In this document: positions 1-10,247 of the stretch, piece by piece
Position numbering within the stretch: the stretch's first letter is position 1
Layout: each line of letters begins with the position of its first letter
DNA from: Escallonia rubra
Lineage: Eukaryota; Streptophyta; Magnoliopsida; Escalloniales; Escalloniaceae
Direction of reading: 5' to 3'
NCBI GenBank assembly: GCA_033065855.1
Contig: JAVXUO010001937.1
Span: 1 to 64,000, forward strand
DNA length: 64,000 nucleotides
The notes under the pieces: generated by a model
Told to the model about the DNA's origin: nothing
Seen by the model: only the letters and a program-made list of their open reading frames with translations
Database searches by the model: none
Made by a program: the position numbers and the translations under genes

Positions 1-600
1 AAAGGTGGCGGGGATATCCGAGGTGGAGGTGGAGGTGGAGGCGTTGTTGCTGGAAGGTGGAGGGGCTTCTGCCGCCGGCCGGGATTTGTAGGAGAGAGAA
101 ACCGGATGCGCCGTCGCCGGGAGGTGTAGGGGCTTCAGCCACCGGCCGAAGGAATTGTGGATCCAAAAGCGGGAATGGCCCCCTAGAGGCGCCGTCGTCG
201 TCGCCGTCCTTGGTTCATATTTCAGATTGTTGGATCGTTGGTTCCGGCGTCGTCGTTTCGCCGGAAGGTGGATCGGTGGTTAGCGTCTCCGGCCGGTTCA
301 CCAAACGATGCGCCATCGCCGTATCATCGCCAGAAGCTAGAGCTGGTTTACGCCAGCTGCAGAAGGAGAGTGAAGGGGGTCCCTAGTTTGGAGAGAGAGT
401 ATTTGGTTTGGAGAGAGAGTGTTTGGTTTGGAGAGAGAGTGTTTGTCGGCAGAGTAAATGACCCGGCTTCAATGTGTCCGGTGACGTGGCTTCATCTCAG
501 CCGTTGCCCTCCACTTATCTTGATCCGACGGTTCTGACTAGGGCTACAGCACCCCTGCTGTAACCCTAGCCACAACAGAGGATCCGGATCCCCTTTAACC
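1..600. other. GC-rich unassigned region with triplicated purine motif
   Basis: The stretch is rich in GCC/CGG triplets and gives only short overlapping reading frames with low-complexity translations. I recognise no protein domain. Around 388-443 a unit of about 21 bp (TTTGGAGAGAGAGT) is repeated three times in tandem. The composition resembles the 5' leader of a gene or of a non-LTR element, but nothing visible decides between them. Confidence 0.3.
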
Positions 601-1187
601 ATATATGATGGCACATACTCTGATGGTCGTTAAAGAAGTAACGCATTTGTCTTCTTTGCAACAAATACGAGGACAATTTTTTGTGGGAGATACCATGGCA
701 AATGCTAGGCATTACATGTCTGTTTGTGGGAGATATCTACTAGAGCTGCAGAGTGCCAGTGGAGGTTTCTGCACAATTTGGAACCGTATCTACCGTAGAA
801 TTCTCACTAATAGATCAGTATCCAGTTGTTGTGAAGGTAGTACTCATACCTTTCTGGCCATCTCTGTAATCAACCATCTCACCGAGAGAGGGATCATGCG
901 GCTGTTGCTCAAGTGAAACATGGCTGCAATGTTACATGCCTCTTGCTATTCTATGATTTCGAAAGAGAAGCCTTGTTTCAAGGTCATCTTGAGACAACCT
1001 CGGGATTTGAAAATAGTTTTCGGAGTACATATTGATCTAGTATTCAGACCATGTAGTTCAAAAATGGTCCAAGTACTTAGAACATTAAACAAGATTACAG
1101 CAGACAGTCTATGATCTCTGCCTTCTCATGGATTTGATGCAACGCCTTAAGAAATCAAAGACCGCTGGGGGTGTATGTACCAACAGG
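601..1187. other. Intergenic stretch, probably including the 3' UTR of the SirB1-like gene
   Basis: No convincing coding sequence is seen. The minus-strand SirB1-like gene ends at 1188, so its 3' UTR must run into this stretch, but I could not place a polyadenylation site. Short plus-strand frames at 605-916 and 920-1114 have no recognisable motif. Confidence 0.35.
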
Positions 1188-4100
1188 TTACGGGACTGTC
1201 AACCGGCCTTTATGTCCCAAAGATTTCCATGATGATTCAAGCCGCAATAAATGCAATTTCTCGACAAAAGGTTCTAGAAGTTCGGCCTCCTCTTCCGGGG
1301 CAAAGGCCATGCAAATGCTAAGTTCTTGGACAGCCTCCCCATACTCCCTGCAATTGCAAAAACCGTTATCGCACCAGAGAAAGAGAAGCTCAAATAATAA
1401 TGTACAGAGGTTAAGCACAAAGTTCCATACCTACTAAAATACAACATCATGCCATGATCTCTTCTCAGCGCCCAATTATGTGGCTGCAGAATCAGCAGTT
1501 TCTCTGAAGCCATGATAGCAAGCCTAAGAGAAAAGTGAGAAGTATAACGTTACTCTGACCAACATATAAAACAGCAAATAAAGAACATTTGCAAGTTACC
1601 ACGAGTCAAACCGGTTTTACATAATGCCATATTCCATTACACAAAATGCAGAACATGTCTCTTGCATTGGGTTCGTGGGAGAAGGGTGGGCATAGATATA
1701 ACTCAGCCCAAACATCCCGTAATTTTGTTCAGGTACTAGAATGTAATCATGTCTATGCCATGAAAACCCAGAATCTTAAGACTTCTGTCACAACCCCGTG
1801 AAAAGATTCTGACCATCCTCCAAAATTCAAACCATATCATCATTGTACGCACTCCTATTATCAGTCATATGCATCAGATTAACAGACAAACCACTGGTCC
1901 AAAACAAGAGTAGCCCAGCCACTCTAACAAAATCCCTCCCGTTTAAATCGCACCTTACTTTCAAGCTTCTGGGAGAGCAATTTAGAGTGATGTGTCTCGA
2001 CTCCCGACCATCTCCAGTATGAGGTCCCCAGTTATTTGTGAAGGATATAGAAGTTTTCCTAGACAGGGACTGTACCAAGACCACAAGGGAGCTATTACTG
2101 AATGATAACCTAGATATCAGAATTGCGTAGACTAGATATGATTAATATGTTCAAGCATCAGATCATGGTGACACAAGTAATTCAACGCCCTGCCTGTTGA
2201 GGGTTCAATCTTCAAAATTTGCGTTTCTAATGTCATTGATGAAAGATATTCACCTTAAACCTGCAAGGACAAGTGCTTGCCTAATCAAAAAGAGGAACTA
2301 AACCACACAGTTAACTACCTTAGATCTTGAGGCCGCAACAAAGGAAAAGTTGAACCATCAATCTTGCTATATTTATCATTAGCATCATGAACAGGCCTAA
2401 GTGGAGATGTCAGCATCAATCCATGGTTCATTCTTGAAGCACGTTTCCAGTGAAGCCTCTGCAATTTGTAAATTTGTCAAATATCGTTGGTAGGTTAAGA
2501 AAATGGACGAGAATGCCATCCCGACTAGAACTTACAATCAAATTAGCCAGAGCAATCCCAATAATGTCTCTGTTTGTAGCAATTTCAAGCCCTAAAAGTG
2601 AATTGCTATTCAAGTCTGAAGCCTTCGATCTGGGATCCTCCACACACTTTCCATTGACAACCCCAAACAAACTGCGTCCCGAAGTTACCTTGAAGAGCTC
2701 CTACAGTATAAAAAATACAGGATTCAAACCCCTTAAACTACAAGTGAACTCTAAGCGAGCCAACAGGAAATTGAATCAGAGGTATACTCCTGGGGAGGGG
2801 ATGGAGATGGAACGTCAACATAGTTATAAACTTCAAAATCAACACACCTCAGGGTTCCCTGTTTGGGGCCATATCAAAAACTCTTCCCCAACTCGAGACC
2901 CCACTATAGTCAGATTGAGTCTTCGGCAGACTTCAATATAGATTATGCTAAGCAAAATTGCTGCCGACAAGGAGAGAGTAATGTCAGGTCAGGTTGCATA
3001 AAAAATTAAACGACTAATAAGAACTAAACAAGAAAACTGCATTAGAACGAGCAAGATATAGATATTTACCATTACCCCGTCCAGAGCTTAATACTGAATG
3101 CAAGTATGAACACTTTGAATCCACTAGTCCAGCTGACCTTTTAAAGCCTCTTAACTGAAAAAGAACTACGTTCACCGCCTCCAACACTTCAACCAAATGG
3201 CAACCTATTTCTCTAGAAACTAGCTCTGCTTCAACTTCTTTGGCAATGGCATCCAACTCAGCCAGCCATTCATTTATATTCTTTCCAGCCAAAGGCATGG
3301 CCTCCATGCAATCGCAGTCTTGGACATCAGATGACTTCAAACCACCTCTTCTTTCGTTCTGGAGGGAACGAGCATCCATCTCCCGATTGAATGCCAGAAA
3401 TGCCTCATCTTCAGCAGCAACATAGAGTAAAGCCTAGAAGATGTATTCAGGACAAAACATGAGCTCTTACCATTACATAAATAATAAAGAAGACAAAGTA
3501 ATGACTCAGTTTTGATCCGCTTGAATCATCAGGCCAATGCTGCCACCCCCTGATTGTTTTTTCCTAGTTTGACTCGTCAAAAGATACTTGTTTTATCTGT
3601 AACTACAGTTTGAATTTAATTTAGTCCCTCAAAGTTCCAATTCCATCCTAGAAACTGAAAAAAATTAGAGCGAACAAAAATTGTAAAAACAAAAAGTTAG
3701 GGAGAGAACAAAACTTATAAAACGGAGAGCGTAATAAAATACCTTGGCAAGGGAAATGTTCTTGTCCCTGGACTGGAAAGATATCTCCCTTGTAAACTTG
3801 CCCCTTGCAGCCTTAATAACCTGCCAATTGTCAATACACCAATCAAGACCCTAGGCTAGCAATTATCACAGCCAAATGAAAAAGGATTCATGTAGAAAAC
3901 CCTCATAAGAAAGACAAAGGCTTTGTTGAGTCGGATTTACTTAAATGACGACATGCAAGCGATTATAGACGACAGTGCAAAAAAAACAAATTGGACAAAG
4001 TTAAATTGAGGGCATCAATTACTTTTACGATAACAAACAAATTGAGCAAACGTAAAAAACAAAATTCTGAGCAAAAACAGAAGAAACAAATTCACGAATA

Positions 4101-4480
4101 ATCCACACCTCCTGGTAAAAATTGGGTAGAGCCAAATTTTGGGTTGTTGCCAAAGCAGAAGTAATCACAGGCATAACATTCATCTTCTTCTTCTTATGAA
4201 CCCTCCTGGAAGTAGCACTAGAGTTGAAGTTGCACTTCTTTTCTTTATCAGCCCCATTCCGATCAAAACAATATCTGATAATGCAAGCCCATCACTAAAA
4301 CCGCAAGATTTTCCAAATTCAATCAGACCCACTTGAGAATTAAACCAAGATTTACCTGAAACGGCGATGATCACTGTAAATGTAACTGCCGCAATTTGTC
4401 AAACACGCCATGGGCGTTGAAGTATTAGCAGTACTTGTCAGCTGCTGATTGCAAAATCCACCCAATGGCACGACCACCAT
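1188..4480 (-). CDS. SirB1-like / Transglut_core2 domain protein, nine exons
   Basis: The minus-strand exons are 4480-4356, 4274-4109, 3820-3743, 3433-3076, 2960-2848, 2700-2536, 2458-2319, 1523-1431 and 1347-1188. All junctions are GT-AG, all phases agree, and they give 1,398 nt, or 465 residues plus TAA. The ATG at 4480 lies in a good context (AAACAATGG). Residues 1-40 are Ser/Thr-rich with HHRRF and later KKKK, compatible with a plastid transit peptide. Residues 124-335 carry the SirB1 N-terminal/Transglut_core2-like segment, seen in VLEAVNVVLF, GFKRS, LLSIIYIEVCRR, VGEEFLIWP and SLFGVVNGKC. Residues 380-465 form a TPR-like C-terminus (LQPHNWALRRDHGMMLYF, EYGEAVQELS, PFVEKLHLLRLE). The family is related to bacterial SirB1 and the animal FBXO21 C-terminus, and its plant role is poorly known, so no reaction is assigned. 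The gene looks intact, with introns of about 80-800 bp. The family call is from memory; the gene model itself is firm. Confidence 0.85.
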
Positions 4481-4850
4481 TGTTTTAGCCACCAGTGAAC
4501 TTGGAATTAAACGTAAAAAATATCAACAGAACCGGAAAAGAAAACTCAAAGGGGTTTTTCAGGTATGGTAGTGATAGGGGAAGCAGGGATTTTAATGGGG
4601 TTTGAAGGGCCCATTTTGGGCACCGGAAAAGCACTTCCAATGGACAAGGAAGAATCAGACAACGGTGATGACGTTGAAAAGGAAGCAGAGAGAGAGCAAG
4701 CAGGGCTATAGTGGAAGGTGACGCTGCTACCAGTATATTCAAGATCCATGCTATGGACCTATGGTGGGTTTGATGGTGATTCGATTGCAATAACCTCCAA
4801 AATCCCACCCTTTAAACTGTTCTGTCCCTCTCTATCTCTCACCCTACAGC
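4481..4850 (-). promoter_or_regulatory. 5' leader/promoter of the SirB1-like gene with long uORFs
   Basis: On the minus strand a TATA-like TATATA lies near 4849-4856, which would place transcription start near 4820. Between there and the ATG at 4480 are two overlapping upstream ORFs in other frames: 4808-4485 (107 codons) and 4749-4546 (67 codons). The longer one stops four nucleotides before the main ATG. An unseen leader intron could remove them. That they are in the transcript is inferred. Confidence 0.4.
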
Positions 4851-4859
4851 TATATACAG

Positions 4860-5679
4860 GGGTATTTGTAGAGAGAGAAAGTACTGGTTAAAGAAGGAGC
4901 ACTTTGATTTGGTTTGATTTGGTATTGCATTCTATGATCAAAGGGCTCCTTCTTTTTATTCTTCTTCCCCTCTACCTTCTTATAGTTCTCAACATGGTGA
5001 AGCCAAAGGGGTTGTCAAAATTGGTGGGGAAATTCGGAGGCCAATTTCTTTTTTTGTTAATAATAATAATTCCAACCATTGGAGATGGTTCTACCCATCT
5101 TCTTCATAAACCTAACGCCTGCCAAATGTCACATTATATTTGTTTCCTATTTACTCACTGCCGGATGTCATTACATATATATTAATTTTCTATTTACTCG
5201 TTGTTGTGTATTATCGTATGTATTAAACTTTTTCATCAAATAATATTAACTGTATCGTCTTTATACCATTTTAGATTCTTCATCGGTTATAATACTCATT
5301 CATGGAGGAACAAAAAATATGTACGTATATATCCTCACTCACTTCTCCTCTTGAGTACCTCGTTTTTTCAACTAAGTTGTTCTTTCATAAATAGACTGTT
5401 TGTTACAATAGGAATAAATAACGTATTCAATTGAATTACCTATTCTAAAATTACTTATTTTTTAATTATTATCTAACAATTAGCGAGTTTTTTTAATTAT
5501 TATATAATAATAACGTCTTTGGGTTCAACAATAATTCGTTTGTTTTTATGTGTGCGTGCGCGCGTATGTGTACAAAGCAATACATCGTATAGATGAAAGA
5601 AAATGACGAAAACCTTCAGCTATGGAGTAAATCAACGTTAAGAGGAAAGTAGAAGCAAATTGAAGATTGCGATGAATAT
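4860..5679. other. AT-rich intergenic region
   Basis: No gene was recognised. The stretch holds short AT-rich reading frames and a small mixed TG/CG purine-pyrimidine alternation near 5548-5568. Confidence 0.4.
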
Positions 5680-5682
5680 TAA

Positions 5683-6072
5683 GAAACTGTTAGGATTGAT
5701 TCTTAAAAATAGATTTTGATTAAATTAGAATCAGTTTTTAAAAGTAGTTTTAATCCATTTTAAGTATAATAGATTAAAAGTTGTTGAAGGTGCTTAGATG
5801 AAAAGGGACTAAAGTAGGTTTAGTGTAGCAAAATTACCATGTAGTGTATTCAAACTGAAATTGAGCATATTTTGGTAAATCTCTTGGTCAAACCTGATTC
5901 TCCAAAACTGATTAAATTTTAATTTAAGAAAATGAGGATTATAGATTTAATCAGTTTTGAACACATTTGAGCAGATTTAATCAGTTTACACTTTTTTGCC
6001 AAACACTATGAAATTGATTTAATCTGAATTTAATCAGGTTTGACCAATCTAGAATCAATCTCAAACACCCTC
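5683..6072. mobile_element. PIF/Harbinger-like MITE (about 390 bp)
   Basis: The ends form an imperfect inverted repeat: the left begins GAAACTGTTAGGATTGATTC and the inverted right end reads GAGGGTGTTTGAGATTGATT. Both sides are flanked by TAA (5680-5682 and 6073-6075), the three-base duplication typical of PIF/Harbinger elements. The interior is AT-rich, repeats versions of GATTTAATCAGTTT, and has no coding potential. Confidence 0.5.
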
Positions 6073-6075
6073 TAA

Positions 6076-7372
6076 AAACTTAACGGGAACAAATTATAAC
6101 TTTTAACGAATATTGTAAGGAAGAAGCTATGGAGGCCTGATTGATACAATAAAACTTAGGATTTTTTTTTCTTTTCCGTCTTTATATTGTTAATTTACTA
6201 AATTTTTCAGCAAAAAATTTCAGTATAAAACACAACATCTCGGTTGCTATACAGTTCTAAACTGATATCATATGTTCAGTTGATTCACCCGGTACAGAAC
6301 GGTATCTTGACTAGTACAAAATGTAAATGGATACCGTACCTTTTATATAAAGAGAAAAGTAGTATACATTAGGCGATACTGCTAATAGTACTACGGTATT
6401 TATTGATTACTATAGTGTGTATCAAAATGATGTTAGACAAGCAAAGAGATTAGTTCGGTTCGTGCTTCCTACATCGTCCTCAAGGCATGATTCGAGTATT
6501 ACCAAAGTCATTAAAGTTGCTATTTCCTCGTTTATTGAATTGCCAAAAGAATACGTTGTTAGTAGCTTTAATTATGATTTTTGAGAGAAACGGTACAAAT
6601 CTTGTGTTAGTATATATATATAAACTCAAAAAGGCTATAAATTGCGATTCAAGTGTTTGTTGGAAATAAAATAATTTTGTGATCGGGCAAACTGCTATTG
6701 AAAAAGATGTTGTTGTGAACGAATGACACTAACAGACAGGTTCCATATAATGGAAACGGCATGGTTACCCAATTCTCTCGAGCCCATGCACAAGTAAATA
6801 TTGAATTATATCGAATCATTAGTCCTGATCATTTAGATTATTTAAACTTGTTAATATAATTTGTGCCATAACACAGTTAAGTTTGAACTTAAACTAAAGC
6901 TCACTATCTTACGGATCAAGCCGCACCTTAAGCATACTACAATTTTAAAATTTGAAATCAGCTCAAAGTTACAAGTGGAATCTAATAACATTTTAAGACT
7001 CGATAAGCTTCAAGAATCAAACTTATCACCAATTGGCACTATAATTCTTTTTTTTTTTTTTTAAGAATTATAACATTGTTGACAAATCAGTCCAAAGATT
7101 AAATTATTTGTTAAAAGGCAAAAATGAGCATGATTATACCTTAAAATATTTGGATGAGTCATATAAGTACAAAGGAGAAAAGGTAAGAGAAGAACTGCTG
7201 ACCAGCAAAGGGGCATGGGTTGGATAAGGTTGGTTCGAGACCAATACACATATAGACATGTGTGCATATATATATAAATAGATCTTCTGGATTATATTAT
7301 ATATATGAGTAAAGATAGAATAAGAGCCTGAAAAAGAAGCTTTTCCATATTTCAAGAAAGGGAACGAGGGGA

Positions 7373-7374
<2 letters not shown>
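6076..7374. other. AT-rich intergenic region without recognised genes
   Basis: Short AT-rich frames only. A poly(T) run occurs near 7048-7062. No coding or element boundary could be supported. Confidence 0.4.

Positions 7375-7406
<32 letters not shown>
7375..7406. repeat. (TA)n microsatellite
   Basis: Uninterrupted alternating AT tract immediately left of a Mutator-like hairpin element. The same dinucleotide resumes on its right side at 7556-7570. Confidence 0.95.
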
Positions 7407-7408
<2 letters not shown>

Positions 7409-7555
7409 TGGCGTGCTAGCGCTGGCAGGCTTGCCAGCGCTGTTTTGGCGTCCGCTACATAATGTAGCGGACGATAACTATCATCCGCTACATTATGTAG
7501 CGGACGGCAAAACAGCGCTGGCAAGCCTGCCAGCGCTGGCAATGGATCACGACCC
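7407..7555. mobile_element. Hairpin Mutator-like MITE in (TA)n (copy 1)
   Basis: The 149-bp segment is an almost complete inverted repeat: the left arm TAGCGCTGGCAGGCTTGCCA returns inverted before 7550. It contains two copies of the palindrome CCGCTACAT(A/T)ATGTAGCGG separated by a short loop. The right end is GGATCACGACCC, the inverse of the family terminus GGGTCGTGATCC. The left terminus lacks this motif, so that end is diverged or truncated. (TA)n flanks both sides. There is no coding capacity. Confidence 0.75.

Positions 7556-7570
<15 letters not shown>

Positions 7571-7593
<23 letters not shown>
7571..7593. repeat. (GT)n microsatellite
   Basis: About 11 GT units follow directly on the (TA)n tract at 7556-7570, forming a compound microsatellite. 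Confidence 0.9.
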
Positions 7594-7663
7594 AGAAGAA
7601 CAGAAGGAAGAGTAGCCACGGTAGGATGGGCATGGGAATCTCTTTCTTAAGATTTTACTTAAA

Positions 7664-7886
7664 GGATCGTGATCCACTGCTAGCGCTAGCAAGTTGCTAG
7701 CGCTGTTGGGTCGTCCGCTACATAATGTAGCGGACGAGTTTTTCACCGTCCGCTACATTATGTAGCGGACGGTGAAAAAATTCGTTGTTGTGGCGCGCGA
7801 TCTGGCCGTCCATTCTTGTCCGTGGACGGCCAGATCGCGCTAGCAACTTAGGTTAAGTTGCTAGCGCTAGCAGTGGATCAGCTCCC
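7664..7886. mobile_element. Mutator-like MITE with perfect 9-bp target duplication (copy 2)
   Basis: The 223-bp element starts GGATCGTGATCCACTGCTAG and its inverted right end starts GGGAGCTGATCCACTGCTAG. TTACTTAAA lies on both sides (7655-7663 and 7887-7895), a perfect 9-bp duplication as expected for the Mutator superfamily. The interior holds two CCGCTACAT(A/T)ATGTAGCGG palindromes and a second inverted repeat, CGATCTGGCCGTCCA facing TGGACGGCCAGATCG. It is the only family member in this window outside a (TA)n tract, so its borders are the most precise. Confidence 0.88.
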
Positions 7887-8085
7887 TTACTTAAAATATT
7901 TCCTTGAGTCTAGAGATGAATCACAATCAAAATAAGAAACTGTACTTTGCCCTAATATCACTTCTGTTTGTTGAGTAGATAGGATGGTGATTATGTTATT
8001 CTTTTGTGAAAAGACATATTCTAGTTCTTTTTCTCTCATTTTGCTCTCGTACTCCAATCATCACCACCATCTTTCTCATGGGTCT

Positions 8086-8949
8086 TCCCCCTTCAACTCC
8101 AACAACTGCAACGTCACCACCACAATACCACCAACCACAACCACTGCTCCACGCTAACACCACCAACCAATACCACCAACCAATACCACCAAGGTCAAAA
8201 TTTCACAGATCTACGCCCCCCTCCCCTCCAACACACACAAAAATTTGACCCCCAATGTATCCTCTATCACCCAACAACCACCACTGCACTATCATCATAC
8301 CACAAGCGTACTACCGACCACCAAAATAAAGTCTCAAAAATATACAAAATTCGAACAACAAGAAAGAAGAAATAAAGGAATAAGGAGAAGAAAAAACCCA
8401 AACATCTTGCATTGCGGTTATGGGTTGGGCAATTCGGGCAATTGGTCTCGGGTTAAGGTGGTTGTTATAGTAGTGGTGGTGGGTTGAGATTTAGTTATGG
8501 TTGGGGTGGTTAGTGGGCGGTTGATTATGATGTTTAGTGGTGGATTACGGTTCTGGTTGTGGCGGTGAGTGGAACAGTTAGTGGTGGGTGGGGTGGTTAG
8601 GGCGATTGGTGATGAGTTGGCATTCTTGTGATGGTTGGTGGGGCAATGACAATGATGGTGTGTTTCGATTGTGGCTGTTGCTGGGTAGTGGTGGTCGACA
8701 GGGGGCCTATGAGGTGGTGGTTCAAACTTCAATGGTGTTAAGAAAAGGAGAAGTATTTAGTCTCAAAATATTTAGGTACGTAACGAATAGTAGTATTGGC
8801 ATTTTTTAAGTATGAAATGGCCACGTCAACTAAAATCATTAATTAGGATCACAAAATCCTAGCTTTGGAAGAATCTCATACAAGTGTTATACATTTTAGA
8901 TAGCGGTGTTCACTTTGTGATAACTGTGCCTTAAACTGTAATTTACCTC
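8086..8949. repeat. CCA/GGT foldback repeat, copy A
   Basis: The left half is rich in CCA/ACCACC and the right half in GGTGG/GTGGTGG, so the strand can fold back on itself. A diverged second copy follows at 8975-9798. Shared landmarks are the start CTTCAACTCCAAC, the block GTTAAGAAAAGGAGAAGTAT and the phrase CACGTCAAC. Reading frames here are low-complexity Pro/Thr/His or Gly/Val/Trp runs and are not considered genes. Confidence 0.6.
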
Positions 8950-8974
8950 CCAATATTTTATTTGCTAGTATTTG

Positions 8975-9798
8975 CCCCTCTTCAACTCCAACCACCACCA
9001 TAGCCTTATCGCAAAACTACCGGCGACAAATACCGCATCACCCCAACACCATCAACCAAATCCAGATAAAATTCCATAGATCTGCACCCCCAAAGACACG
9101 CGCGCACACACACAATTGACCCCCACCATATCTTCGACCACCTAACAACCACCGCTAGAGAATTCCACCATCATTAGCCAGCATGACATTAGTACACCAC
9201 CAGTCACACCACCAACCACTAAATCCAAGTCTAACCTATACAAAGAAAAAGAATAAAATTCCTAAATACAATTGTGGAGAAGAGTGGTGGATATGGTGGG
9301 TTGGGTTGGGTGATTCAGACAACTGGTCTCAAGTTGAGATTGTTGTTGTGGTGGTGATGGGTTGCGATTGTTGTTGTGGCTATGGTAGGTTTGGGGTGGT
9401 AGGTGGGGTGCTTAAAAATAATGGTTAGCGGCGCGATTGGTGGTGGATTAAGGTTGTGGTTGTGGCGACGAGTGCAACAATTTGTGGTGGGTGGGGCGGT
9501 TGCCGTAATTGATGATGAGTTGATCGATATTGTTGTGATGGTGGGTGGGGCGATCATGGTGGGTTGCGATTTTGGCTGTTGGTGGGGTTGTGGGGTCGGA
9601 AGCAGCGATGTTAAGAAAAAGGAGAAGTATCTAGTGTCAAAATATTATATACGTATTTAAGGGTAGTATTAGTAGTTTCAAGGTACGAAATAGACACGTC
9701 AACCAAAAGTGTTAGTTAAGGTCTCAAATCCTAACATTTTTTTTCACAATTTAGATACACATATCCACTTTGCGAAAATAGTATCTTTGACTACAATT
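8975..9798. repeat. CCA/GGT foldback repeat, copy B
   Basis: Diverged direct copy of 8086-8949 with the same order of blocks: CTTCAACTCCAACCACCACC, a CCA-rich half, a GGTGG-rich half, GTTAAGAAAAAGGAGAAGTAT and CACGTCAACC. Spacing between equivalent points is about 870-890 bp. It looks like a tandem duplication of a non-coding foldback element. Confidence 0.6.
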
Positions 9799-10217
9799 TA
9801 CCTCTAACTCAGAGAATTAAATGGTATTATCCCGATGTCAATAATAAGAGAGTTAAATTCTCTTATTATCGTTTGTATTATTAACCACACAGTTTAATCA
9901 TAAAGCTATTCTCATTAGCAAATCTTACTTTTGCTTCCGTTCACGCTCCCGCTAAGTCACGACTTAGACTTGATATCATGATTTTAAACAAGAATTGAAA
10001 ATTTGACTGTTCATATGGATACACAACAAAATGTTGCCATGCAAATAATAGTGGAGAAGAAAGTGTAAAGAATGGAAAGTACTGGCAACCTGTGCAAGCA
10101 AGATAGAGACCCGGATAAGGTTGCTGGATATGCATTACATAAATAGTAGCCAAGCTTCCTAGGATAGGACTACACATAATTGAGGACCGAAGCTCGATCT
10201 CCCACGTTTAAGTAAGG

Positions 10218-10247
10218 GGTGGGGAGTGACGAGGGTCACTCCCCACC
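10218..10247. repeat. Perfect 13-bp inverted repeat
   Basis: GGTGGGGAGTGAC is followed by the loop GAGG and the exact inverse GTCACTCCCCACC. It stands alone in AT-rich sequence with no gene next to it. Function unknown. Confidence 0.85.

Noticed and set aside
57..537. Overlapping plus-strand frames of about 100 codons
   Set aside because: Low-complexity Pro/Ser/Gly/Arg translations from GCC/CGG-rich DNA, with no domain and no consistent splicing.
8006..9660. Several Thr/Pro/His-rich or Gly/Val/Trp-rich frames on both strands
   Set aside because: They arise from CCA/GGT triplet repeats in duplicated foldbacks, not from genes.
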